The notes beneath the pieces are model-generated. The model worked only from the letters and a program-made list of their open reading frames with translations. It did not search any database and had not been told where the DNA came from. Shown here piece by piece: positions 8,816 to 18,600 of a stretch of DNA of 64,000 nucleotides. The position numbers and the translations under genes were made by a program. This DNA comes from Spirosoma aureum. Lineage in GTDB: Bacteria; Bacteroidota; Bacteroidia; Cytophagales; Spirosomataceae. Within the stretch, counting starts at the first letter, position 1, and every line of letters starts with the position of its first letter. The stretch covers positions 4,424,501-4,488,500 of the forward strand of contig NZ_CP050063.1 of the NCBI RefSeq assembly GCF_011604685.1, given 5' to 3'.

Positions 8816-11335
8816 CTAAGCCCATTCTTTCGCGCGTTTCTGATCGCGCAGGGCATCGAATTGAACAGTGGGGTCTTTCTTCTCAGGAACGTTCACAAAG
8901 TGAGTGAATCGCTTGCGGAGCTCTGGATTTTCAACCACTTCCGTCCATTCACATTTGAAGGTGTCGACGAGTAGTTGCATCTCTTTTTCCAGATCATCGG
9001 CTATGCCCAAAACATCGTCCAGAACAACGGCTTTCAGGTAGGTCATTCCTCCCTCTAATTTGTTGAGCCAGGTTGCAGTGCGGGTGAGTGGGTCGGCCGT
9101 TTTGATGTAAAACATCAGGAACCGGTCAATGTACCGAATGCAGGTTTCCTTATCGACATCGGAAGCCAGTAACTGGGCGTGCTGGGGTTTGGAGCCGCCG
9201 TTACCGCCTACATACAGGTTCCAGCCTTTTTCAGTAGCTATAATGCCAAAATCTTTACTTTGGGCTTCGGCGCATTCGCGGATACAGCCCGATACACCCG
9301 ACTTGATCTTATGCGGAGACCGAACGCCTTTATACCGATCCTCAACTTCAATCGCGAACGAAACAGAATCCTGAACGCCATACCGGCACCAGGTGCTGCC
9401 TACACAACTTTTTACGGTGCGCAGTGATTTACCGTATGCGTGGCCACTTTCAAAACCGGCGGCAATTAATTCCTCCCAAATGTTTGGCAAATCACCGACG
9501 TGTGCACCGAACAGATCGATCCGCTGTCCGCCCGTAATTTTCGTATAAAGACCATACTTTTTTGCGACCAGACCAATAACGATTAACTTATCGGGGGTGA
9601 TTTCGCCACCCGGAATGCGTGGCACTACGGAGTACGTTCCGCCTTTCTGAATGTTAGCCAGAAAGCGATCATTAGAGTCCTGAATTGTTGCCCGGCCTTT
9701 TTCCAGTATGTTTTCATTCCAGAGGCTGGCCAGAATTGACGCTATGGCAGGTTTACAAACTTCGCATCCATCGCCATGTCCGAACTGATCCAGAACGGTG
9801 CCATAGGTTTTCAGTCCGTTGATTTTCACCAGATCCAGTAATTCCTGACGCGTATAGTCAAAGTGTTCGCAGAGGATATTCCGTACGTAAATTCCCTGCT
9901 GCTTCAAAACGCCCTGAATGATATCTTTAACCATTGGCGTACAACCTCCGCAACCGGTGCAGGCTTTGGTGGCTTTTTTCAGTGCGTCGACGGTGTTATG
10001 GCCATTCTGGCTAATTTCATGGCAAAGTGTGGCTTTCGTTATAGCTTCGCAGGAGCAGATCAGCGCATCGTCGGGTAAGCTCATAATGCCCGCTCCCGAA
10101 TCTTCACCACCGCGGGAACCCAGGATCAGGTCTTCGGGATTGGGTGGTAAAATGGTTTTATTCTTACAGGTCTGCAACAGCATATTATACTGATCGGCGT
10201 CTCCCACCAGAATACCACCTAAAAGCTCCCTGCCATCGGCTGATATATTAACGCGTTTATAAACGCCCTTGGCTTTGTTTTCATAAACGATTGTCCGACA
10301 GTCTGGTCCTTCCACAAAAGGATTACCAAAAGAAGCGACGTCGGTGCCGATCAGCTTCAGTTTGGTCGACATGTCGAAGGGCTTAAACTCTTTTGACTCG
10401 CCGATGAGTTGCAGGGCAACCACCTCGGCCATTTCATAGCCGGGAGCAACCAGCCCATAAATCATGTGATGAGCAACGGCACATTCGCCAATGGCAAAAA
10501 TGGATGGATCGGACGTTTGCAGGAAATTATCGACAATAATTCCCCCGCGTGGGTGTGTATCGAGTCCCGCCGATCTGGCTAATTCATCGCGGGGGCGAAT
10601 ACCAGCCGAAATGACCAGCATATCGACATCCAGTTTGGATCCGTCGGCAAATTGCATACCTGTTATGGTATCTTCGCCCGTAATTTCCTGGGTACTTTTA
10701 GAGAGGTGAATCGTCAGGCCCAGTGATTCGAGCTGGCGCTGCAAAATACCCGAACCGGCATCATCGATCTGGCGGGGCATCAGGCGGGTGGCAAACTCGA
10801 CGACATGCGTCTCTTCTATGCCTAAATCAAGAAGGGCTTTGGCCGCTTCCAGACCTAATAAGCCACCGCCCAGAACCGCACCTTTTTTTGCCTTACGCGC
10901 ATAGGATTGAATGAGGTCGAGATCTTCAATCGTACGATAAACAAAAACACCATCTTTTTCGACTCCGGCTACGGGTGGTACAAACGCGCCGGAGCCAGTG
11001 GCCAGTATCAGATAGTCATAGGGAACTACCAGGCCATGATGAGAACGAACTTCTTTACGCTCCCGATCAATATTAACTGCCGGATCGCTCAGGTAAAGCT
11101 GTATACCATTCTCGGCGTACCAATTTTCGGGTGCCAGCGTCAGATCATCGGCTGTTTTACCTGCAAAGTAGGCACTTAGGTGAACCCGATCGTAGGCAAC
11201 ACGGGGTTCTTCTCCAAAAACAGTTAGTGTAAACTGCTGCCCATTTTTTTGTTTGGCTATTAATTTCTCGCAGAACTTATAGCCTACCATGCCATTACCA
11301 ATGACAACGATTCGATTGTTTTTGTTTGTGTTCAT
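8816..11335 (-). CDS. nirB: Assimilatory NAD(P)H nitrite reductase large subunit NirB
   Basis: 839-aa flavo-siroheme enzyme that reduces nitrite to ammonium with six electrons. The N-terminal FAD/NAD(P)H oxidoreductase opens with IVVIGNGMVGYKFCEKL and has a second nucleotide-binding motif at GAVLGGGLLGLEAAKAL. A BFD-type [2Fe-2S] domain near 425-475 shows ICSCEA and CTGCGGC. The C-terminal sulfite/nitrite reductase half carries the siroheme-[4Fe-4S] ligands Cys644-x5-Cys650 and Cys684-x3-Cys688. Length matches the family (about 830-850). It is divergent from cobA, which makes siroheme precursor, and precedes nirD. The start at MNTNKNNRIVVIG is well placed against the Rossmann motif. Confidence 0.96.
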   Translation of the reverse strand: MNTNKNNRIVVIGNGMVGYKFCEKLIAKQKNGQQFTLTVFGEEPRVAYDRVHLSAYFAGKTADDLTLAPENWYAENGIQLYLSDPAVNIDRERKEVRSHHGLVVPYDYLILATGSGAFVPPVAGVEKDGVFVYRTIEDLDLIQSYARKAKKGAVLGGGLLGLEAAKALLDLGIEETHVVEFATRLMPRQIDDAGSGILQRQLESLGLTIHLSKSTQEITGEDTITGMQFADGSKLDVDMLVISAGIRPRDELARSAGLDTHPRGGIIVDNFLQTSDPSIFAIGECAVAHHMIYGLVAPGYEMAEVVALQLIGESKEFKPFDMSTKLKLIGTDVASFGNPFVEGPDCRTIVYENKAKGVYKRVNISADGRELLGGILVGDADQYNMLLQTCKNKTILPPNPEDLILGSRGGEDSGAGIMSLPDDALICSCEAITKATLCHEISQNGHNTVDALKKATKACTGCGGCTPMVKDIIQGVLKQQGIYVRNILCEHFDYTRQELLDLVKINGLKTYGTVLDQFGHGDGCEVCKPAIASILASLWNENILEKGRATIQDSNDRFLANIQKGGTYSVVPRIPGGEITPDKLIVIGLVAKKYGLYTKITGGQRIDLFGAHVGDLPNIWEELIAAGFESGHAYGKSLRTVKSCVGSTWCRYGVQDSVSFAIEVEDRYKGVRSPHKIKSGVSGCIRECAEAQSKDFGIIATEKGWNLYVGGNGGSKPQHAQLLASDVDKETCIRYIDRFLMFYIKTADPLTRTATWLNKLEGGMTYLKAVVLDDVLGIADDLEKEMQLLVDTFKCEWTEVVENPELRKRFTHFVNVPEKKDPTVQFDALRDQKRAKEWA

Positions 11336-11615
11336 AGTTATAACTAACTATTTCATTATGAAAACCCTGTTATGGTATTGTATTATTTCCAGAAAACTGC
11401 TTTTTGCCCCCACAAAAAGATAGCTCAAAAATAAAAGGTCATTTTGGTAAAACCTAACATTATATTTGTCTTAAAGTCTATTTTGAAACATATTTTTTCA
11501 GAAAAGGCTTGTTTTTAAGAATTGATGCTCTAATTTTGAAGCAGAAATAGCGCATAGTTGTATTTAACTATAAATAGTACATTGTTGCTATTTAACCATT
11601 TGACATAGTATCGAT
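11336..11615. promoter_or_regulatory. Divergent regulatory region nirB / cobA
   Basis: 280 bp of AT-rich DNA between the divergent nirB and cobA genes, the natural site for nitrate-responsive control. A -7-like TAnnTTTG box for nirB is present on the minus strand (TATTTTTG, plus coordinates 11426-11433). Another faces cobA (TATATTTG, 11461-11468). Neither has a convincing -33 box at the right distance. I see no long palindrome. Confidence 0.35.
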
Positions 11616-12374
11616 ATGCAGCCAAAGCTTACACTCGTGGGGGCGGGTCCCGGCGACGGCGAATTGATCACCTTGAAAGGGATCAGGACGCTACGGCAAG
11701 CCGATGTCGTTTTATACGACGATCTTGCCAATGCTACTTTACTGGAGTTCGCACCGGAGCGATCCCTTAAATTATATGTAGGGAAGAGGGCTGGAAAAGC
11801 ATCGTTTACGCAGGACGAAATCAACGAACTGATTATTCGCCTGGCGCAGGAGCATGGGCATGTTGTCCGGCTTAAAGGCGGTGATCCGTATGTATTTGGG
11901 CGCGGATTTGAAGAGTATGACTACGCCCGTCAGTATGGAATCTGCTGTGAAGTAGTACCGGGTGTATCGAGCAGTATTGCCGTAGCAGCTTCGCAGGGTA
12001 TTCCGGTGACCAGCCGGGGTGTGAGCGAAAGCTTCTGGGTAATTACGGGCACAACCCGCCATGGTGAACTGGCCGACGATATGCGGTTGGCCGTTCAATC
12101 CAAAGCAACGGTGGTTGTGCTGATGGGAATGAGTAAATTAAGAGAAATATGTGCCATGTATTGTCAGGCCGGGCGTGGTTATATGCCCATGGCGGTCATA
12201 CAGAACGGTACGCGCGCTGATGAACAGTGCGTGGTTGGTCAGGTCTGGAATATACCTCAGCTGGTGGCAGAGCAGGGCGTGGGGGCGCCCGCTGTGCTGA
12301 TTATCGGGGAGGTCGTTTCGCTTCATCCGTCCTATGTGGCGGAGTGTTTGCGTAACGCTGGCGTGGCCATCTAG
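11616..12374 (+). CDS. cobA: Uroporphyrinogen-III C-methyltransferase (siroheme synthesis)
   Basis: 252-aa SAM-dependent methyltransferase that converts uroporphyrinogen III to precorrin-2, first step towards the siroheme needed by NirB. It shows the family's LVGAGPGDGELITLKG start, the YDDLAN segment, VRLKGGDPYVFGRGFEE and the PGVSSSIAVAASQGIPVTSRG block. It is the stand-alone SumT/CobA type with no CysG dehydrogenase/chelatase fusion, so oxidation and iron insertion must be encoded elsewhere. Placement opposite nirB explains its role. The ATG at 11616 gives a start directly before the glycine-rich motif. Confidence 0.95.
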   Translation: MQPKLTLVGAGPGDGELITLKGIRTLRQADVVLYDDLANATLLEFAPERSLKLYVGKRAGKASFTQDEINELIIRLAQEHGHVVRLKGGDPYVFGRGFEEYDYARQYGICCEVVPGVSSSIAVAASQGIPVTSRGVSESFWVITGTTRHGELADDMRLAVQSKATVVVLMGMSKLREICAMYCQAGRGYMPMAVIQNGTRADEQCVVGQVWNIPQLVAEQGVGAPAVLIIGEVVSLHPSYVAECLRNAGVAI

Positions 12375-12380
12375 CAAAAA

Positions 12381-12415
12381 GGCCGATCCGGTGTGGGGGC
12401 ACCGTTGGATCGGCC
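12381..12415. terminator. Stem-loop after cobA
   Basis: GGCCGATCC (12381-12389) pairs with GGATCGGCC (12407-12415), with an inner GGTG/CACC stem. The T-run lies on the minus-strand side (AAAAA at 12376-12380), so on the cobA strand it lacks a classical U-tract. The remaining bases to 12641 precede the porin gene and hold no other clear element. Confidence 0.5.
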
Positions 12416-12641
12416 AAACAGGGTTTGTCTATGTATAACACAAACGCTTCAAAGAAAATGAAAAAAAACACGTAAAGCAAACCGGCTTCTTTCGCGTTGG
12501 GCAGGGTGTCAGTCACGCACACCATTGATCCGGAACCCAACATTCGCTTCTTACTTTGCTAACCGTCTGAGAGCTACTACGCCTGTGTAGTCAGGACGAC
12601 TGTTTGCCGACACCATTCATTTTCTTGAATTAATCCCTATC

Positions 12642-14189
12642 ATGATGAAATCTTTCCTAACGCGACTATCGCTTTTGGGTGTATTGCTATTGGGTTTTCG
12701 GTCGCAGCTGAACGCGCAGTTCTCGTTGATCGGTCAACTGCGTACACGTACCGAATTGCGTCACGGCGTCGGTAATCTGCCTGTAAAAGATAGCCCGATG
12801 GCTGCTTTCACCTCACAGCGAGCCCGCCTGACATTTGGCTATAAATGGGACCGCATTACGTTTGGCCTCGCCATTCAGGATGTGCGTGTCTGGGGGCAGG
12901 ATGCCTCGACGATTTCCAATGCCGATGGAAACCGGCTGATGGTTCACGAGGCATGGGCTGATATGGCCCTGATCAATAGAGCTGATACAACCATGAAATT
13001 CCGGCCGATCGATTATTTGTCCTTAAAGATTGGTCGTCAGGAACTTGTATACGATGATGTGCGACTGCTGGGCAATCTGGACTGGCTGCAACAGGGACGC
13101 CGGTTCGATGCGGCATTGCTGAAGGCTCAACACCACGGCTGGGCTCTGGATTTAGGGGCAGGGTTTAACCAAAACACCGATGCGTTTGGCGTTGCTGGTA
13201 CATTTTATACGCCAGCCAACGTGCCCACATCGGCGCTATCGACCCAAAACGTAACCCTGGCCCTTCCGGCCGGTTTTCTGCCAACCAGCGGAAAGGGTGG
13301 AACACCCGTGGTGACGAATGCGGTAAGTACAAACGGTCAAAATCAGCAATTCAAGTCGTTTCAAATGGCTTACCTGACCCGTAAGTTTGGCAGTTCGGCC
13401 TCCCGGCAAACAAAGTTCTCGGCTTTGTTCTTTAAAGATGATTTTCAGAAGTACCGGATTGACTCTATTGGTGCTGTCAGTACGGGTTACGTATATGGGA
13501 GACGGTATGACGTAGCCGGTACCAATTCGCGGATAACATACGGAGCTATGCTGACGGGACAGTTTCAATTTGCCAAAGCGAACCAGGCTTTGTGGCAGGT
13601 TTTCGGATATGCGCAGCAGGGTAAAGATCGCGATGGACTACATCTTAAAAACGCTTACCACTATGGAGCAAACCTGATGATCCAGAAAGGTGCTCTGAGC
13701 ATTGGACCCGGTTATGAGGTACTGTCTGGTAACAATGATGCGACGATTAAAGCGGGCGAAACCAGTCGATTCGATCCACTTTACGGCACCCCACATCGGC
13801 ACTGGGGCTATATGGACTATTTCTACGTCGGAACCGGCTCGCCGTCTGGTGGATTACAGGACGCTTTTCTAAAGTTCAAATACGCTGGAAAACGGCTGAC
13901 CACGACGTTTGATGTGCATTATTTCGCACTGGCCAACACGACGTTCAACAAAATGCCTGATGCGCTGCCAGCCGCCCCACTGGCGTCAAAACTGGGTATG
14001 GAGTACGACCTGATTGCGACCTATTCCCTGAACAAAGTCACTACTGTAGAGGCTGGTTACGCCATCATGAACGGCACCAACACGCTGGAGTACACGAAAC
14101 AGGGAACAATGAATCAGAAAGATAAAGTCGGCACCTGGGCCTATCTGATGATCAACATTCGCCCGGATTTCCTAGCATCCAAAAAGTAA
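12642..14189 (+). CDS. Outer-membrane porin, alginate-export-family-like
   Basis: 515-aa predicted beta-barrel with a signal peptide (FLTRLSLLGVLLLGFRSQLNAQ). Alternating amphipathic strands run throughout, e.g. LRTRTELRHG, RLTFGYKWDRITFGLAIQDVR and YLSLKIGRQELVYDDVRLLG. The overall look is that of the alginate-export porin family, which Bacteroidota often use as a general anion or solute porin. It lies directly upstream of narK with a 36-nt gap, so a role in letting nitrate or nitrite through the outer membrane is likely. The substrate is inferred only from the neighbours. The start is one of two adjacent ATGs (MMKSF). Confidence 0.8.
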   Translation: MMKSFLTRLSLLGVLLLGFRSQLNAQFSLIGQLRTRTELRHGVGNLPVKDSPMAAFTSQRARLTFGYKWDRITFGLAIQDVRVWGQDASTISNADGNRLMVHEAWADMALINRADTTMKFRPIDYLSLKIGRQELVYDDVRLLGNLDWLQQGRRFDAALLKAQHHGWALDLGAGFNQNTDAFGVAGTFYTPANVPTSALSTQNVTLALPAGFLPTSGKGGTPVVTNAVSTNGQNQQFKSFQMAYLTRKFGSSASRQTKFSALFFKDDFQKYRIDSIGAVSTGYVYGRRYDVAGTNSRITYGAMLTGQFQFAKANQALWQVFGYAQQGKDRDGLHLKNAYHYGANLMIQKGALSIGPGYEVLSGNNDATIKAGETSRFDPLYGTPHRHWGYMDYFYVGTGSPSGGLQDAFLKFKYAGKRLTTTFDVHYFALANTTFNKMPDALPAAPLASKLGMEYDLIATYSLNKVTTVEAGYAIMNGTNTLEYTKQGTMNQKDKVGTWAYLMINIRPDFLASKK

Positions 14190-14225
14190 TCAGTGCTAAT
14201 CAACACCATCTAAACGCATACAACC

Positions 14226-15527
14226 ATGAATCTGTCATCGAATAAGCCGCTTACTTCGCTGAATATTTTCCGCTTCGAGGGTGTCCAGATGCGGACGTTC
14301 CACATCACCTGGTTAACTTTTTTTGTCTGTTTCTTTGGCTGGTTCGGTCTGGCTCCACTGATGCCCGCCATCCGGGCCGATCTGGGTCTGACTAAACCAC
14401 AGGTCGGAAATACCATCATTGCGGCTGTATCGGCCACCATTTTTGCCCGACTGATTGTGGGGAAACTCTGTGATACCTGGGGCCCACGCAAAACCTACAC
14501 CGCTTTGCTCGTATTGGGCGCATTACCGGTTATGTTTGTTGGTCTGGCCCACGATTACACGACGTTTTTACTCTTTCGGCTAGCCATCGGCGTCATTGGT
14601 GCATCATTTGTAATCACCCAGGTGCACACCTCCCTGATGTTCGCTCCGAAAATTAAAGGGACCGTTAACGCAGTGGCCGGTGGTTGGGGGAACCTGGGCG
14701 GTGGCATCACGCAACTGGCAATGCCGGTGATCATGGCCGCGATCGTTGGTTTTGGTTATACAAAACCAGAGGCCTGGCGCCTGGCGATGGTGGTACCGGG
14801 TATCATGATGCTGATCATGGCGTTTTTGTACTACCGTTTTACGAAAGACACCCCCGCCGGTAACTTCAATGAAATTCAGCGGTCAACTCAGACCGGGGAG
14901 AAAGTGAGTTTCTGGGAGGCCTGCGCCGACATTCGCGTATGGGCGCTGGCCTTGGCCTATGCCTGCTGCTTCGGTATGGAAATTACATTCGATGGTGTGG
15001 CTGCACTGTATTTCTTCGATAATTTCAAGATGGAAGAGACCCAGGCCGGTTTTTGGGCTATGCTCTTCGGCGGTATGAATATTTTTGCCCGTGCGTTGGG
15101 CGGTATCGTGGCCGATAAAGTAGGTAACAAATACGGCATGCGTGGAAAAGGTGTTTTGCTTGCGGCTATGCTGTTGCTGGAAGGTGTTGGCATTATGCTG
15201 TTTGCGCAGGCCGGTAACCTGCCAATGGCCATTGCAACCATGCTATCCTTCGCGCTCTTCCTGAAAATGTCGAATGGGGGTACCTATGCTATTGTTCCCT
15301 TTGTTAATCCGAAAGCTGTTGGAGTGATCTCTGGCGTGGTAGGGGCAGGGGGCAACGTTGGTGGAATGCTCATGGGCTTTCTGTTCAAATCACAGTCTAT
15401 TTCCTACGGACAGGCTTTCCTCTACATCGGAGCAATCGTTGCAGCCGTCGGGTTAACCTTATTCCTGGTCAACTTTGGCAAAACAGTCGTAACCGAACCA
15501 GCTGAAGCAGAATTGCAAACCGCTTAA
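14226..15527 (+). CDS. narK: Nitrate/nitrite MFS transporter (NarK/NasA-type)
   Basis: 433-aa, 12-TM major facilitator for nitrate uptake or nitrate/nitrite exchange. Diagnostic features are TWLTFFVCFFGWFGLAPLMPAIRADLGLT in TM1, and RLIVGKLCDTWGPRKTY between TM2 and TM3. The NarK nitrate signatures AGGWGNLGGGITQLAMP (TM5) and GAGGNVGGMLMGFL (TM11) are also present. It sits between the porin and nitrate reductase genes. An ATG further in (MRTFHITW) could be used, but the extra N-terminal segment (NIFRFEGVQMRTFHITW) is common in the family, so I keep 14226. Confidence 0.95.
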   Translation: MNLSSNKPLTSLNIFRFEGVQMRTFHITWLTFFVCFFGWFGLAPLMPAIRADLGLTKPQVGNTIIAAVSATIFARLIVGKLCDTWGPRKTYTALLVLGALPVMFVGLAHDYTTFLLFRLAIGVIGASFVITQVHTSLMFAPKIKGTVNAVAGGWGNLGGGITQLAMPVIMAAIVGFGYTKPEAWRLAMVVPGIMMLIMAFLYYRFTKDTPAGNFNEIQRSTQTGEKVSFWEACADIRVWALALAYACCFGMEITFDGVAALYFFDNFKMEETQAGFWAMLFGGMNIFARALGGIVADKVGNKYGMRGKGVLLAAMLLLEGVGIMLFAQAGNLPMAIATMLSFALFLKMSNGGTYAIVPFVNPKAVGVISGVVGAGGNVGGMLMGFLFKSQSISYGQAFLYIGAIVAAVGLTLFLVNFGKTVVTEPAEAELQTA

Positions 15528-15540
15528 ACAGTGAAGAACA

Positions 15541-15595
15541 TAGCGTGAAAAGTAAAGAATAAATTACCCGTAGCTATTCTTCACTTTTCACGCTA
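15541..15595. repeat. Intergenic quasi-palindrome narK-nasA
   Basis: Arms 15541-15561 and 15575-15595 are reverse complements at 20 of 21 positions with a 13-nt loop, in the 90-bp gap before the nitrate reductase gene. There is no T-tract. It is the same kind of element as at 2519-2607 but with an unrelated sequence. Confidence 0.75.
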
Positions 15596-15617
15596 CAGTC
15601 GTTACTCAAAAATCATT

Positions 15618-18600
15618 ATGACTCATCAAACGACCTGTTGCTATTGTGGCGTTGGCTGTGGAATCGTAGTCAGGCAGGAACCGAACGGGCGATTGACCGT
15701 TGAGGGTGATAAGCAGCACCCGTCGAATCGGGGCATGCTTTGCTCGAAAGGCATGAATCTGCATTACACGGTTATGGATCAGTCAGACCGATTGCTGTAT
15801 CCGCAAATGCGGCTCAATCGGTCGATGCCGATGCAACGGGTGAGTTGGGATGCGGCTCTGGAGCGTACAGCGGCTGTTTTTAAAACGTTTATTCAGAAAT
15901 ATGGTCCGGATTCAGTAGCGTTTTACGTATCGGGACAGTGCCTGACCGAAGAGTATTACCTGGTCAATAAGCTCATCAAAGGATTTATTGGCTCCAACAA
16001 CATCGATACCAACTCCAGGCTGTGTATGAGTTCGGCCGTGGTAGGCTACAAACTATCACTAGGGGAAGACTCGGTGCCGGTTTGTTACGATGACATTGAA
16101 GAAGCGGACGTATTTTATGTGCAGGGGGCAAATCCGGCCTGGTGTCATCCTATTCTATGGCGCCGGATCGAAGCGCATAAGGCGGCCAATCCGCACGTTA
16201 AAATCATCTGTATTGATCCGCGCCGGACCGACACGGCCCGGTCGGCCGATTTGCATTTACCCATCCGACCCGGCACCGATATTGTCCTGAATAATGCCAT
16301 TGGGAGGTTACTGATCGAAAAGGGATTCATCGATAATGAATTCATTTGCAACCACGCCGATGGCTTTGAGGCTTATCGGGAGCAGGTCATGCAGCGGACG
16401 CTGGTCGAAGCAGCCGATCTGTGCGGGGTTGATCCTGATGATATTGAGCAGGCAGCTTACTGGATCGGCCGCTCGAAGGGATTCCTGTCGCTTTGGACAA
16501 TGGGGTTGAATCAGTCCGTAGTTGGTGTCAATAAAAACCTGGCGCTCATTAATTTACACCTCATTACCGGGCGAATCGGTAAACCGGGCAATGGGCCGTT
16601 CTCACTCACCGGACAGCCAAACGCAATGGGCGGTCGCGAAACGGGTGGACTGGCCAATGTGTTACCCGCCCATCGTGATGTGACGAACGCAGTTCACCGC
16701 GCAGAGGTAGAAGCATTTTGGCAGGGACCCGTCAGGATTGCTGCCAAACCCGGCCTGACCGCTACCGAAATGTTCGATGCGCTGGCCGATGGTCAGCTAA
16801 AAGCCATCTGGATCATCAATACGAATCCGATGGTGAGTATGCCCAATGCCAATGCGGTAGAGAAGGCGCTTAAAAACGCCCGTTACGTTGTTGTTCAGGA
16901 TGTGTCGAACCGGGCCGATACGGTGCCGTTTGCCGATGTGGTACTTCCGGCTGCGGCCTGGCTCGAAAAAGAAGGCACGATGACCAATGCCGAACGCCGG
17001 ATTGCCTACCTGCCCAGCGTAATCGATGCTCCGGGAGAGGCCTTGCCCGATGCCGAAATAATCTGGCGCTTTGCGCAGAAAATGGGCTTTGGTGATTCAT
17101 TTAACTACGCCAATACTGCCGAAGTTTATCAGGAATATACCCAACTCACGGCAGGAACCAACATCGATGTGACGGGGGTAAGTTATGAGCTACTGAAACG
17201 GAAACGAACAGTACAATGGCCATTTCCGGCAAACAGCGAGCCATTAGACGTGAACACTGACAACAATGTTCCGATCGGAACGAAGCGCCTGTTTACGGAT
17301 CATCGGTTTTATACACCGAATGAACGGGCACAGATTCATGCTGTACCAGATGGCAATGCCTCAGAACCAACTGACGATGACTTTCCGCTGGTACTGACCA
17401 CGGGCCGCATCCGGGACCAGTGGCACACCATGACCAAGACCGGACGGGTAGCGAAACTCAATCAGCATAGTCCGCAGCCATTCCTCCAAATCCATCCGGA
17501 CGATGCCCGGACACACGGCATTCGGGACGGGCAGTTGGTCGTCGTGCGTGGGCGACGCGGGGAAGTTCGGGTAAAAGCTAAGATTACCGACGATGTGCGT
17601 TCGGGACTGTGTTTTCTGCCCATGCACTGGGGGAAGATTCTCAACAGCAATCTGAACCGGGCCAATAACCTGACCAATTCGCTCGTTGATCCCCGGTCTA
17701 AAGAACCTGATTTCAAATTCACGGCCGTAACGGTTTTGCCGTACCGTAAGCCGCAGGAAAAAATTATCATTATTGGGGCTGGCTCGGCTGGACTTGGCTT
17801 CATCAATGCCTACCGATTGGTTAATGCCGACGATGAAATTCACGTATTTTCCAAAGAGATTTATCCGTTTTACAACCGGGTTCTCCTGCCCGATTACATC
17901 AGTGGCGAACAGTCTTGGGAGCAACTGGTCAAGCTGCGTGAAGACCAGTTTGGCGAAGCGAATATCATTGTGCACAAAGGTGTCAGCGTTGCTCATATCG
18001 ACCGGAAGGCGAAAGTGGTCACGGATAGCGATGGTGTTGAACACACGTATGACAAGATTTTGCTGGGAACCGGAAGCAGGGCATTTATGCCCAAAAGTGT
18101 GCCCCGTTTGCCGGGTATTTTCAACATGCGTTCCCGGCTGGATGCCGATTCGCTTCTGCCATTTCTGAAACTATCGCCGGATGATTCGACCGAACCCCAT
18201 GCCGTAATTGTCGGTGGGGGATTATTGGGGCTCGAATTGGCAGCCTCACTGCGGCAGATTGGTGTTCGGGTTACAGTTATTCAGCGGGGTGGGCGATTTA
18301 TGGAACGCCAGCTCGATCCGCTCGCCAGTGAATTGCTATACCTCGAACTGCTGGATCGGGGCATCGACGTCTATTTCAATGAAGAAGTTCAGACGTTTAT
18401 GGGGAACGGGCAGGTAGAGGGTATCCAACTGAATTCGGGACGAAAGATTCAATGCCAGGTCGTTGTGGTGGCCATTGGAACAGAGCCAAACATCGAACTG
18501 GCACGCGATGCCGGTTTGGTATGCAACCGGGGTGTCGTTGTCAATGATTACATGCAAACCTCTGATCCCGATATTTTTGCCGCTGGCGAACTGGCTCAGT

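Noticed and set aside
17361..18044. 227-codon frame on the minus strand
   Set aside because: Lies wholly inside the nitrate reductase fusion in antisense, with no recognisable domain.
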